This document shows positions 51,513 to 59,876 of a DNA stretch of 64,000 bases, in pieces (within the stretch, counting starts at the first letter, position 1; every line of letters starts with the position of its first letter). Below the pieces are notes generated by a model. It was not told the DNA's origin. It worked only from the letters and a program-made list of their open reading frames with translations, and did not search any database. Position numbers and translations under genes: made by a program. The DNA is from JACQAP01 sp035275265 (lineage in GTDB: Bacteria; Pseudomonadota; Gammaproteobacteria; Burkholderiales; JACQAP01), in contig DATENC010000026.1 in the NCBI GenBank assembly GCA_035275265.1, positions 496,001-560,000 on the forward strand. Direction: 5' to 3'.

Positions 51513-52391
51513 CTATTTCTTGCCGCTCTTGCGCGCCACAGGCTCGGCCTGCTGCGCCCGCTTGGGCGGCTTGCGCGCCTCCGCCTCGGCTTCCTTCGGC
51601 TTGACGGGCTTGGTCGCTTTCTTCCCCAGGCTGGCGCGTAGCGCTTCCATGAGGTCGATGACTTGCGCACCGCCGCCTTCGGGTACCTCGGCCATGGTGA
51701 TCTCCTGGCCCTCGACCTTCTTCTGTACCGCCGCTTCAATGCGCGCGCTCACCTCGTCGGTGTAGGCGGTGGGATCGAACTTGTCAGAAGCCTGCGCGTC
51801 GATCAACTGCTTGGCGAGCTTGAGCTCGGCGGGCTTCACCTCGGTCTTCGGGATCTCGAGGTCCTTGATCGACCGCACCTCTCCCGCGTAGAGGAGCTGC
51901 TGCATGATGAGGCCGTCTTCGACGGGACGGATCATAACGATGTACTGCTTGCCGCGGGCGGCCCAGCGGCCAAGCGCGCAGCGCTTCGATTCGCGCAACG
52001 CGGTCGCGAGCAGCGCAAAGGGTTTGGCGCCGCCCTTGTCGGGGGCGAGGTAGTACGCCTTGTCGAAATACACTGGGTCGATCGACTCGATCGGCACGAA
52101 TTCCGTGATGTCTGCCGTGTGCGTGCCCGCCTCTTCCATCGCCTTCAACTCCTCGGGCGTGAAGATCACGTACTGGTCCTTCGCGAATTCATAGCCTTTC
52201 ACCATGTCCTCGCGCGCGACCGGCACTTCCTCCTTCAAGCACAAGTACTGCTGTTTGAGACGCGATCCGCAGGCCTTGTGCAGGAGATTGAAGGAAATCG
52301 CGCGGCCTGCCTCGGTGGCCGGGTAGAGCCTCACCGGGATCGACACCAGCCCGAACGAAACCGTCAACGATGCAATCGAACGTGCAGCCAT
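51513..52391 (-). CDS. ku: DNA end-binding protein Ku
   Basis: 292-residue bacterial Ku, which forms a homodimeric ring on double-strand ends and recruits LigD for non-homologous end joining. Core: MAARSIASLTVSFGLVSIPVRLY, KGYEFAKDQYVIFTPEEL, DITEFVPIESIDPVYF, YYLAPDKGGAKPFALL and LIMQQLLYAGEVR. The C-terminus is a Lys/Ala/Pro-rich tail (about 240-292) of the kind known to aid DNA threading and LigD contact. It is 18 bp downstream of ligD, so they are one operon. Confidence 0.97.
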   Translation of the reverse strand: MAARSIASLTVSFGLVSIPVRLYPATEAGRAISFNLLHKACGSRLKQQYLCLKEEVPVAREDMVKGYEFAKDQYVIFTPEELKAMEEAGTHTADITEFVPIESIDPVYFDKAYYLAPDKGGAKPFALLATALRESKRCALGRWAARGKQYIVMIRPVEDGLIMQQLLYAGEVRSIKDLEIPKTEVKPAELKLAKQLIDAQASDKFDPTAYTDEVSARIEAAVQKKVEGQEITMAEVPEGGGAQVIDLMEALRASLGKKATKPVKPKEAEAEARKPPKRAQQAEPVARKSGKK

Positions 52392-52409
52392 GCTGTGCCT
52401 CCGACTGGG

Positions 52410-55121
52410 TCAAGCCTTGGCGCGATTCAGCGCACGCTCGAGGCTCTGTTTGCGTTTGAGGGCGTCGTGCCAGCGGTCGCCTTTCTCAATCAGGCGCTGC
52501 GCCGCGTTCGTAATTCTGAAATCGAGTGGGTGCGCCCCCGCGAGTTCGTCCCACGTGAGCGGCATCGAGACCGGCGCGCCGGGCTCGCCTCTCGGCGAGT
52601 AGGCCACGTTCAAGGTCTTGCCGCGGACGTTCATATTGTAATCCATGAAGATCTTTCCCGTACGTTTGAGCACGCTCCATTCCATCGTAATGTCCTTCGG
52701 ATGGGCGCGCAGCAGATGCCGGCCCACCAGCTCCGACACGTGGCGCGCGGCGTCGAAATCGAGCGTGCGCCGGATCGGAACGAAGACATGCAGGCCGGTC
52801 TTGCCCGACGTCTTGACGATCGGCTCGAGCGACATGCTCTGCAACAGCTCCCGCAGCCAGAATGCCACTTCCTTGCCCTTCTCGAACGCGACCGTGTTCA
52901 ATTCCGGTTCCGCGCCGCGCGCTTCCTTTCCGGAGTAAATGTAAGGGTCGATATCGAACACCACGTAGTCCGGATAGTTGAGCACTGAGTCCTCCAGTGC
53001 CGCCGCCGATGAAGCATAGTCAGTGCTCTTGGACGTCGCGTCGGGTCCGGGCTTGGCACGCGAATGCCAGACGTGAAATTCGAGCGTGCCGGATTGCGCG
53101 AGCCACAGCAGCGTCTGCATGTTGTTGCAAAGCAGGTACTCATGGCTTTCGTCTTTGTGCTCCGAGAAGACCGTTATGGTCTCAACAAACTCCGGCTGCT
53201 CCTGCTCCCAGTGCTTCTGGAAAAATCGCTGTCCCTTTATCCCGTCGGGCATGCGGATCATGGTGAGCGGGCGATCCGCCAGATGCGGCAGGATCAAGGG
53301 CGAGATCTGGGCGAAGTAGCGCAGCAGGTCGCGCTTGGTAAGCGCCTGTTGCTGGAGCGCCGGATCCGCGGGCCAGTAGACGCGGTCGAGGTGCGTGAGG
53401 CGAATCTGGTGCGGACCAACTGCGATCGTAAAGGCGGTCTTCCTGTTTTCCAATTGCGCCAGGATTTCGTCGGCCTGGCTGCCGGCGCGTGGTCTCGCCT
53501 CCGCCGTGGCTTGCAACCCTCCCGCGGGTTCGACACGACGCACCCCCTTCGGGTCGACGTCATCGCGCAGGCGCAGGAACACCGGCGCGCGCAGGGAACC
53601 GTCCTCGGTCCAGCCCTGGAAGTTTGCTTCGGCAACGACTTCGGGCTCGACCCAGGTCGTCGGGGCATTCACCTCCGGCTTTTCGGCGAAAGGACAAGTG
53701 CTTCTTTTCAGGGGCTCCAACCGCGCCTTGACCGCTGAGAGGGTATGCGCATCGAATCCGGAGCCCACATGTGAGGCGAAGCGCAACTTGCCCTTGTCCC
53801 AGTATCCAACCAGAAGCGCCCCGAGCGGGGCGCGCGAACCCTTTCCCTTGGTGTAGCCGCCGACGACAAAGTCGGCGCTCTGTGTCGGCTTGATCTTCAA
53901 CCACGCCGCCGAGCGCCGGCCGGCGTCGTAGCGGCTGTCCTTGCGCTTGCCGATTGTTCCCTCGAAGCCGCTCGCGAGCGCCGCGTCGTGCAGCGCGATG
54001 CCGTCTTCCGATGCATGCACCAACTGCACCAGCGGGGAAGGCAGCAGACATTGCGCGAGGTAGCGCCGCCGGTCGCCGTAGCGGGCCTTGCGCAGATTGA
54101 TTCCGGCAAAATGCAGCAGATCGAAACAGTAGAACACGACAGGCGCATCCCGGTCGGCCGCCGCGATCTCGCGTTCCGTCTTTAATTGGACACGATTCTG
54201 CAGAGCGTTGAAGGACGGCTTGCCGCCTGCATCGAACGCCACGATCTCGCCGTCGAGGATCATGGTTTGCACCCCTTGTTTGCCGAGTTCTGCTGCAAGC
54301 CGCGGGAACGTGCCGGCCAGTGCCAATCCGCGCCGCGAACGCAGGTTCACATTCTGTCCATCGATGAAGGCCAGCACCCGGTATCCATCGAGCTTCGGCT
54401 CCCACACCCACTCTGGATGGTTGAATGGGGCATCGCCTGCTTCGGCGAGCATTGGCGCGAGTTTCTCCGGCATCGCCTCGAACTCGCCCGCAGGGACGAG
54501 CTGTGACGCGGGGATACGGTGTGCCGGGACAACCTTGAGGTCTTCCACCGCCACTCCGGAGAGTACGGATCGGTTCTGCGCGGTTATGTCGATGGCCGCC
54601 GCGAATCTGTCCTTGTGCTTGAGCAACAGCCAGTTCTTGCGTTCCTTGGTGCGCACCAATGCGAAGGAACCTTTCACTTTCTCGCCCCGGAGTTGGAAAC
54701 TGAGCTTGCCTTTCTCCAGGCCCTCCTGGACCTGCCGCTGCGCCTCCTTGGGATCATGGAACCAGGTCTCGCCGCCTTCGTCCGGCGAGTAGACGCCGCA
54801 ATCCCATACGATCACTTCTCCCGCGCCGTACTGCCCGGGCGGAATCACGCCTTCGAACGAACCATATTCATAGGGATGATCCTCCACCTGCACCGCGAGG
54901 CGCTTCTCTTTGAGCTCCAAAGAGGGCCCTTTTGGGACTGCCCAGGACTTAAGGACGCCATCGCATTCCAGCCGGAAGTCATAGTGAAGCCGGGAAGCGG
55001 AATGCTGCTGGATGACGAAAAGCAACGGTCCGTTGGGCCGCCTGACCAGCAGCGGCGCCGGCTCGGGGGTAGCCGCAAACTTGCGTTTGGTGGAATATTC
55101 GCTCAGTTGATTTTTTGCCAT
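52410..55121 (-). CDS. ligD: ATP-dependent DNA ligase LigD (PE-Lig-Pol)
   Basis: 903-residue multifunctional NHEJ enzyme. Order of domains: 3'-phosphoesterase (residues about 1-190, QQHSASRLHYDFRLE), ATP-dependent ligase (about 215-520, adenylation Lys243 in EPKLDGYRV, DGEIVAFD), and primase-polymerase (about 590-890, catalytic VVFDIDP and SGKTGLHVFVP). This order is usual in Burkholderia and Pseudomonas. Starts only 13 bp from the divergent DUF72 gene and has no visible Shine-Dalgarno sequence. Confidence 0.97.
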   Translation of the reverse strand: MAKNQLSEYSTKRKFAATPEPAPLLVRRPNGPLLFVIQQHSASRLHYDFRLECDGVLKSWAVPKGPSLELKEKRLAVQVEDHPYEYGSFEGVIPPGQYGAGEVIVWDCGVYSPDEGGETWFHDPKEAQRQVQEGLEKGKLSFQLRGEKVKGSFALVRTKERKNWLLLKHKDRFAAAIDITAQNRSVLSGVAVEDLKVVPAHRIPASQLVPAGEFEAMPEKLAPMLAEAGDAPFNHPEWVWEPKLDGYRVLAFIDGQNVNLRSRRGLALAGTFPRLAAELGKQGVQTMILDGEIVAFDAGGKPSFNALQNRVQLKTEREIAAADRDAPVVFYCFDLLHFAGINLRKARYGDRRRYLAQCLLPSPLVQLVHASEDGIALHDAALASGFEGTIGKRKDSRYDAGRRSAAWLKIKPTQSADFVVGGYTKGKGSRAPLGALLVGYWDKGKLRFASHVGSGFDAHTLSAVKARLEPLKRSTCPFAEKPEVNAPTTWVEPEVVAEANFQGWTEDGSLRAPVFLRLRDDVDPKGVRRVEPAGGLQATAEARPRAGSQADEILAQLENRKTAFTIAVGPHQIRLTHLDRVYWPADPALQQQALTKRDLLRYFAQISPLILPHLADRPLTMIRMPDGIKGQRFFQKHWEQEQPEFVETITVFSEHKDESHEYLLCNNMQTLLWLAQSGTLEFHVWHSRAKPGPDATSKSTDYASSAAALEDSVLNYPDYVVFDIDPYIYSGKEARGAEPELNTVAFEKGKEVAFWLRELLQSMSLEPIVKTSGKTGLHVFVPIRRTLDFDAARHVSELVGRHLLRAHPKDITMEWSVLKRTGKIFMDYNMNVRGKTLNVAYSPRGEPGAPVSMPLTWDELAGAHPLDFRITNAAQRLIEKGDRWHDALKRKQSLERALNRAKA

Positions 55122-55134
55122 GCTGAATCATTCT

Positions 55135-55872
55135 ATGAGCAAAGAGAGAATTGCAACGTTCAGGCTCTGGGCAGGTGCGAGCGGTTATTCCTACAAGGAG
55201 TGGAAGGGAACCTTCTATCCCGAGGACATCAAGCCGGACGCCATGCTCAAGTGGTACGCCGAGCGTCTGCCCACCGTCGAGATCAACAACACTTTTTACC
55301 AGATGCCCAAGACCAGCGTGCTGGAGAATTGGGCAAGATCCACGCCGGAAGACTTCCGCTTCGCCATCAAGGCTTCGCGGCGCATCACGCACATGGCGCG
55401 ACTCAAAGCCGAAACGGCAGCCGATTCGGTCGCCTACCTCTACAAAAATCTCGCAACACTCGGTCACAAGCGCGGCCCGGTGCTGTTTCAACTACCTCCA
55501 TTCCTGAAGAAGGATTTGGCGCGCCTCTCCGAGTTTCTTGCTCTGCTGCCCGAAGATCACTACGCGGCGTTCGAGTTCCGCAACGATAGTTGGTTTGCCG
55601 ACGATGTCTATGAGGCGCTCAGGGATGCCGGGGCGACCTTGTGCTTTTCGGAGCGCGAGGACAATACGCCGCCGCCTCTGGTGCCAACGGCTCCATGGGG
55701 CTACGTCAGGTTGCGACTCGAAACCTACTCGGATCGTGACCTGCAGCAATGGGCCGACCGGCTCGCGGCTACGGCATGGAAAGAGACTTACGTATATTTC
55801 ATGCACGAACCGACTGCACCGGCTTATGCGCAGACGCTGATGCAATTCGGAGCCTCGTCACGGAAAGTTTGA
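55135..55872 (+). CDS. DUF72 family protein
   Basis: 245-residue TIM-barrel-like protein of the DUF72/YecE family (WAGASGYSYKEWKGTFYPED, FYQMPKTSVLENWA, PVLFQLPPFLKKDL, AFEFRNDSWF). DUF72 genes often sit beside DNA-repair genes and have been linked to nuclease-like fold, with no settled function. The ATG at 55135 is preferred to one five codons earlier (55120) that overlaps the ligD start codon. Either way the divergent starts leave no room for separate classical promoters. Confidence 0.92.
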   Translation: MSKERIATFRLWAGASGYSYKEWKGTFYPEDIKPDAMLKWYAERLPTVEINNTFYQMPKTSVLENWARSTPEDFRFAIKASRRITHMARLKAETAADSVAYLYKNLATLGHKRGPVLFQLPPFLKKDLARLSEFLALLPEDHYAAFEFRNDSWFADDVYEALRDAGATLCFSEREDNTPPPLVPTAPWGYVRLRLETYSDRDLQQWADRLAATAWKETYVYFMHEPTAPAYAQTLMQFGASSRKV

Positions 55873-55885
55873 GGAAAATTTCGCC

Positions 55886-56590
55886 GTGACTTCACCAGGT
55901 CCGCTGCCAGTGACGATTGCGCTCGACGCCACACAGCGAGTCTCCGGTTTGCTCCAGGCGTCTGCGAGAGCACGCGCCTGTCTCTTGCTCGCACACGGCG
56001 CAGGGGCCGGTATGACCCATCCTTTCATGGCCCTGGTCGCGGACGGGCTTGCGGAACGCAGCATCGCCACGCTGCGCTATCAGTTTCCTTACATGGAGCG
56101 GGGTTCAAAACGGCCGGACACTCCCAAAGTTGCCCACGCCACCGTCCGTGCGGCGATCGCGGAAACGTCACGTCTGGTTCGAGGGCTTGACCTGTTCGCA
56201 GGCGGCAAATCGTTTGGTGGCCGCATGACCTCCCAAGCACAAGCCGCGTCACCGTTGTCCGGAGTTCGCGGCCTGGTGTTCCTTGGGTTCCCGCTTCATC
56301 CCCCGGGACAGCCATCGGACGAGCGCGGCAAGCATCTTTTCGAGGTGCAGGTTCCAATGCTGTTCATTCAAGGAACCCATGATGAGTTCGCGAACTTGCA
56401 GCTTTTGCAGCCTCTTACGGAGCGGCTTGGTGCGCGCGCAACCCTCAAGCTCATTCAGGACGCTGATCATTCGTTTCACGTACCGGCACGTACGGGACGT
56501 AAAGATCCGGAAGTCAGAGCGGAAATGATGGATGCATTGGCAGCTTGGATTGAACAGGTAACCTCACGCAACGCGGCGCGTTCGGGATGA
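55886..56590 (+). CDS. KANL3/Tex30-type alpha/beta hydrolase
   Basis: A 234-residue hydrolase beginning with GTG at 55886. Nucleophile Ser in GGKSFGGRM, acid in QGTHDEFAN, His in DADHSFHVP; the glycine-rich LLLAHGAGAGMTHPFM is the usual first block. Bacterial members of the KANL3/Tex30 family are small dienelactone-hydrolase-like enzymes with unknown substrates. It lies 13 bp after the DUF72 gene, with a GAGGA run upstream, so it is probably co-transcribed. Confidence 0.88.
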   Translation: MTSPGPLPVTIALDATQRVSGLLQASARARACLLLAHGAGAGMTHPFMALVADGLAERSIATLRYQFPYMERGSKRPDTPKVAHATVRAAIAETSRLVRGLDLFAGGKSFGGRMTSQAQAASPLSGVRGLVFLGFPLHPPGQPSDERGKHLFEVQVPMLFIQGTHDEFANLQLLQPLTERLGARATLKLIQDADHSFHVPARTGRKDPEVRAEMMDALAAWIEQVTSRNAARSG

Positions 56591-56920
56591 GAGTCTATAG
56601 CGCCTTACACGTACCTTTCGCAGGTTCCTCTTCCCTCTTCCCTCTCCCCTCTCCCCTCAGCCCTCACCCCTCGTCTCTCGTCGTTCTTCCCTAGGGTCCA
56701 TCCCGGAGGATGCCATAAGGTCTTTCCCTGAGATGTGCGAAAGCCTTGACAAGGCATAACTACAAACCTTGGCTGCGGATGCTCCATATGGACCTTCCTG
56801 CAAATGCACTTCGCATAACGTCATGAGCGGAGCATGGCCGCATGGTCAACTCAATCAAACGGCACGGGAGTGGGCCCCGAACGCTTGTTCTTCACTTTGC
56901 CGGTGCCGGAAGGAGGCTTC
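56591..56920. other. 330-bp intergenic region containing heptad array I
   Basis: The largest gene-free gap in the window. It holds array I (56628-56683) and a small imperfect palindrome GCCTTGACAAGGC near 56744. A TTGACA box occurs at 56746 but no matching -10 lies 16-18 bp downstream. A run of codons before 56921 is open but unlike protein. Nothing else is supported. Confidence 0.6.
56628..56683. repeat. Heptad array I (CTCNYCC x8)
   Basis: Eight exact 7-bp steps: CTCTTCC x2, CTCTCCC x2, CTCAGCC, CTCACCC, CTCGTCT, CTCGTCG. It is the longest array in the window. It lies 38 bp after the KANL3-type gene. No inverted partner is seen. Confidence 0.88.
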
Positions 56921-57316
56921 ATGAAATTCCTGTTTGCAGCCGTTGCTCTGATCGCGATTCCCGTACAGGCGGAGACATGGATGGAAATCGACCGCGACGC
57001 CACCGCAACGTATTACGTCGATTCCGATTCGCTCAGCCGCAACGAAGAAATCGTCTCCCTTACCAAGAAGGCGGTGTATCGCGTGTCCCTGTGGCCGGTG
57101 CAACTGCCGGACAACGCGACGGTAAAGGAAACGGCGGGGGTGATCGAGGAGAATTGCAGGAACAAGCACCATCGCGTGATCTCGATGGATATGTTCAATC
57201 TGTTCGGCGAGCGCATCTGGTCGTCCGGAAAGATGAAGCGCGTCTGGGAAAGTGTCGAGCCCAACTCCAACGGGGAACGCACTCACGCATTCGCCTGCGC
57301 CTGGGCTGCGGGATAA
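56921..57316 (+). CDS. Surface-adhesin E-like small secreted protein
   Basis: 131 residues with a strong ribosome site (AAGGAGG, 4 bp before ATG at 56921) and a clean signal peptide MKFLFAAVALIAIPVQA. The mature part ETWMEIDRDATATYYVDSDSLS resembles the Haemophilus adhesin E fold (a beta-sandwich of about 110 residues, common in betaproteobacteria). Two cysteines (ENC.., FAC) may form a disulfide. Function in most members is unknown. Ends convergent to the metalloprotease gene. Confidence 0.85.
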   Translation: MKFLFAAVALIAIPVQAETWMEIDRDATATYYVDSDSLSRNEEIVSLTKKAVYRVSLWPVQLPDNATVKETAGVIEENCRNKHHRVISMDMFNLFGERIWSSGKMKRVWESVEPNSNGERTHAFACAWAAG

Positions 57317-57366
57317 CGCCTTCACGGGCTTGCAGTGTGGCCCAAGAGGCCTGGATGTAGTGTCCC

Positions 57367-58428
57367 TCACTCCTGCATCTTGCAGATTTGCGGGTCCACC
57401 TTGAAGCCCGGCGCGGCACCATAAACGCAGGCAGCTCCGTTCTTATCCATGGGCGTCAGTTTCAGCGACCAGTCGGCGCCGCCATTGCACTGCGGGTAGT
57501 GCATGACTGAGAAGCGGTCGTAGTCGGTGAGCGGCCGCCAGTTGTTGTCCTCGAAGCAAGTTCCCGATTCCGGGCGGGTGTGCTCGTGCCTCCAGCCGAG
57601 CGTGTGGCCGATCTCGTGACGCAAGACTCCGACCAGTTGCAAGGACCCGTCGGGATCCAGAAGGAACGAGGATTCGTCGATCAGCACGTTCCGTTCGGCG
57701 CGTTCTTCGTTCGGGAAGAACGCCCGCGCCAGATATTGCCCGTATACGTTGACCGGCCGAATATCGAACACGACCTTGGCATTTTCGGCGCTACAGTCCG
57801 CGTCCTCGGCCGCAAGATGGACAAAATTCACGTTAGCGACCTCTTCCCAGGCGCCCGAGGCCGCTTCCATATCCCTGATTACCCGTTGCTGCCGGACGCC
57901 GAAGGCACTGCTTACGCAGTAAGTCAGATGTTTCCTATTGGTCGAATTCCAGATCGCGTCCCGGCCGCCGACCTTGTGCACGATCAACGCCCCCGGAACC
58001 GACTCGGGCGATTCGCGCTTTATGCGTGTTTCAAAAAATTCCCGGAGCCGCTTGCGATCGGGGATCGCTATGTCACCGCTGACGATGTACTTGCCCCCGT
58101 CGAACGGCTCCCTGTAGGTGGCCCGCTCGAACTCCTCGAAGGCGATGTCCACCCATTGCCAGCACTCCTCCTTAGCCTTGCGCTGCAGTTGTGCCATTGC
58201 CTCCGCAACGGTCTCGGGGGTGGCCTCCACCCGCTCGGTCGCGGGCCGAATATGCGTGCCGGTGGCACTGTCGTCCGCCGGTGACCGCAATTCCTCAACG
58301 GTGGCTGGTTCCGGGCATTGGCTTTCCGGGTTGTCCTCAGCGCCGGTGACAGACGCATATGCCGCCAAGACAAGGGAACTGCAAACAAGAACACATGTGC
58401 TTTGCAGCGCCGCGAGATTTTTTTTCAT
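57367..58428 (-). CDS. Secreted matrixin/astacin-like metzincin protease
   Basis: 353 residues with a signal peptide (MKKNLAALQSTCVLVCSSLV.., residues 1-29). Zinc site HEIGHTLGWRHEH (271-283; ligands His271, His275, His281; Glu272 general base) and the Met-turn at Met309 in FSVMHYPQC define a metzincin. Residues 30-150 form a helical pro-region that may carry a cysteine switch (several Cys present). Likely a secreted endopeptidase. The lipoprotein gene immediately upstream is in the same direction (49 bp gap). Confidence 0.92.
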   Translation of the reverse strand: MKKNLAALQSTCVLVCSSLVLAAYASVTGAEDNPESQCPEPATVEELRSPADDSATGTHIRPATERVEATPETVAEAMAQLQRKAKEECWQWVDIAFEEFERATYREPFDGGKYIVSGDIAIPDRKRLREFFETRIKRESPESVPGALIVHKVGGRDAIWNSTNRKHLTYCVSSAFGVRQQRVIRDMEAASGAWEEVANVNFVHLAAEDADCSAENAKVVFDIRPVNVYGQYLARAFFPNEERAERNVLIDESSFLLDPDGSLQLVGVLRHEIGHTLGWRHEHTRPESGTCFEDNNWRPLTDYDRFSVMHYPQCNGGADWSLKLTPMDKNGAACVYGAAPGFKVDPQICKMQE

Positions 58429-58477
58429 ACACTACCTTCCGCACGCAGGGTTCTTCCCTGCGCAAGGTCAAGATTGT

Positions 58478-58933
58478 TTACTTCTTCAGACATGATTCCA
58501 CGACGACATTGAACAACTCGACTTTGTCTCCAATCATGCGCAACTCTCGCAGAAGAGTGCGCGCCGCCTCCACATCTTTCGCCTCGACGCAAAGGCGCGT
58601 CTCGCCTTCCAGGCCAATGCGTGTCTCTTTGAGCCATTTCACTTCGCCGCGCTTCTTCGCACTCTCGAGCAACGCCCGCGCTTTCTGAAGTGCTCCGCGT
58701 GTCGGCTCCGGCACGCCCTTGCCCCGCGACAACGCATAGACCGCGAACTCCGCAGTCGATGCTTCAGCCGTCCGCGTTTCGTCCTTTGCCTTGGTACTCT
58801 CGCCACACGCGGACAGCGCTACCAGTGCAAAGAAGCCCAGAGACAGGACAATCGACAAGGGACGCAAACCACGGCTCGCGGTCCTGCCGTGTCGTGTCGC
58901 AAGAAACGTAACCCTCGCATCCTTTTCGCGCAT
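58478..58933 (-). CDS. Small lipoprotein of unknown function
   Basis: 151 residues from an ATG at 58933, preferred because of its GGGAG ribosome site (the upstream ATG at 58975 lacks one). A basic, twin-Arg-containing N-terminus (RHGRTASRGLRPLS) precedes a hydrophobic core and lipobox LVALSAC, so it is a lipoprotein. The mature part is mostly helical and charged, ending VVVESCLKK. No family recognised. Same direction as the metzincin gene; it could be its chaperone or inhibitor (speculative). Confidence 0.8.
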   Translation of the reverse strand: MREKDARVTFLATRHGRTASRGLRPLSIVLSLGFFALVALSACGESTKAKDETRTAEASTAEFAVYALSRGKGVPEPTRGALQKARALLESAKKRGEVKWLKETRIGLEGETRLCVEAKDVEAARTLLRELRMIGDKVELFNVVVESCLKK

Positions 58934-59059
58934 CGTCCGCTCCCGCTCAGCGTCAGCGTATGTCCCCTTTGGCACACATTCCAGTCACAAGTTTCGCCAC
59001 CCCCCGGGAACAGCCTTGCTCCATCGAGCGGCCGTTCACTCAAGACGGCTTGCGTTGTG

Positions 59060-59695
59060 CTACGCAACCGCTGAGGCATAGTGCGCTTGCAGGGCTTCTG
59101 CCTGCGAAACGCTCATCCCGAGGTCGCGTATCAATCCATCCCGGATGCCGTAGATCCAGCCGTGCACGGTGAGCGTCTGGCCGCGGGTCCATGCATCCTG
59201 TACGACCGTAGTATGGGCGACGTTGACTACCTGCTCGACAACGTTCAGCTCGCAGAGGCGCGCGATGCGCTTTTCCTTCACCTTTTCCCTGGCGAGCACA
59301 TCGCGGTGCTTCTGGCCGACGTCCTGCACGTGGCGCAGCCAATTGTCGACAAGCCCCAACTTGAGATGGTCGTGCGCGGCGATCACGCCGCCGCAGCCGT
59401 AGTGCCCGCAAACAATGATGTGCTTGACCTTCAGCACATCCACCGCGTACTGCAGCACGGAAAGGCAATTCAGGTCGGCGTGCACCACCACGTTGGCGAC
59501 GTTGCGGTGTACGAACACCTCGCCGGGTGCAAGACCGGTGATCTGGTTGGCGGGAACGCGGCTGTCGGAGCAGCCGATCCACAGGTACTCCGGCGTTTGC
59601 AGGTGCGCGAGCTGATCGAAGAATCCCGGTTCGCGCTTGCGCACGCCTTCGGCCCAGGCGCGGTTGTTCCTTAGAAGGTGACTTAGATCATTCAT
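59060..59695 (-). CDS. can: Beta-carbonic anhydrase
   Basis: 211-residue cytosolic beta-carbonic anhydrase (CO2 + H2O to bicarbonate). Zinc ligands Cys42, His98 and Cys101 (GCSDSRVPANQ; CGHYGCGG) with the Asp44-Arg46 pair are all present. Length and motifs match E. coli Can. The ATG at 59695 starts MNDLSHLLRNNRAWAEG, the family's usual N-terminus. It stands alone, divergent from the methyltransferase-like gene. Confidence 0.97.
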   Translation of the reverse strand: MNDLSHLLRNNRAWAEGVRKREPGFFDQLAHLQTPEYLWIGCSDSRVPANQITGLAPGEVFVHRNVANVVVHADLNCLSVLQYAVDVLKVKHIIVCGHYGCGGVIAAHDHLKLGLVDNWLRHVQDVGQKHRDVLAREKVKEKRIARLCELNVVEQVVNVAHTTVVQDAWTRGQTLTVHGWIYGIRDGLIRDLGMSVSQAEALQAHYASAVA

Positions 59696-59876
59696 GCGCG
59701 AGATCCGAAAAGAATAAGAACACTAGCAGAGTCGTTCATCTGGGGCTCCCGAATGTTGAAACCGTAGGGCGAGCTTGGCGATAACGCGCGCCACATTTTT
59801 GCGCTACGATCCCGATGCAAGAGTAATACACTCGTTCCAGTAATCCCAAATGAATCTGAACTGATTGGAGAAATGG

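Noticed and set aside
56744..56756. Palindrome GCCTTGACAAGGC and a TTGACA box as a promoter
   Set aside because: No -10 box at the right distance and the palindrome is short; left unannotated as a promoter.
57330..57350. GGCC..GGCC hairpin between convergent genes as a terminator
   Set aside because: Only 4 bp of stem and no T-tract on either strand.
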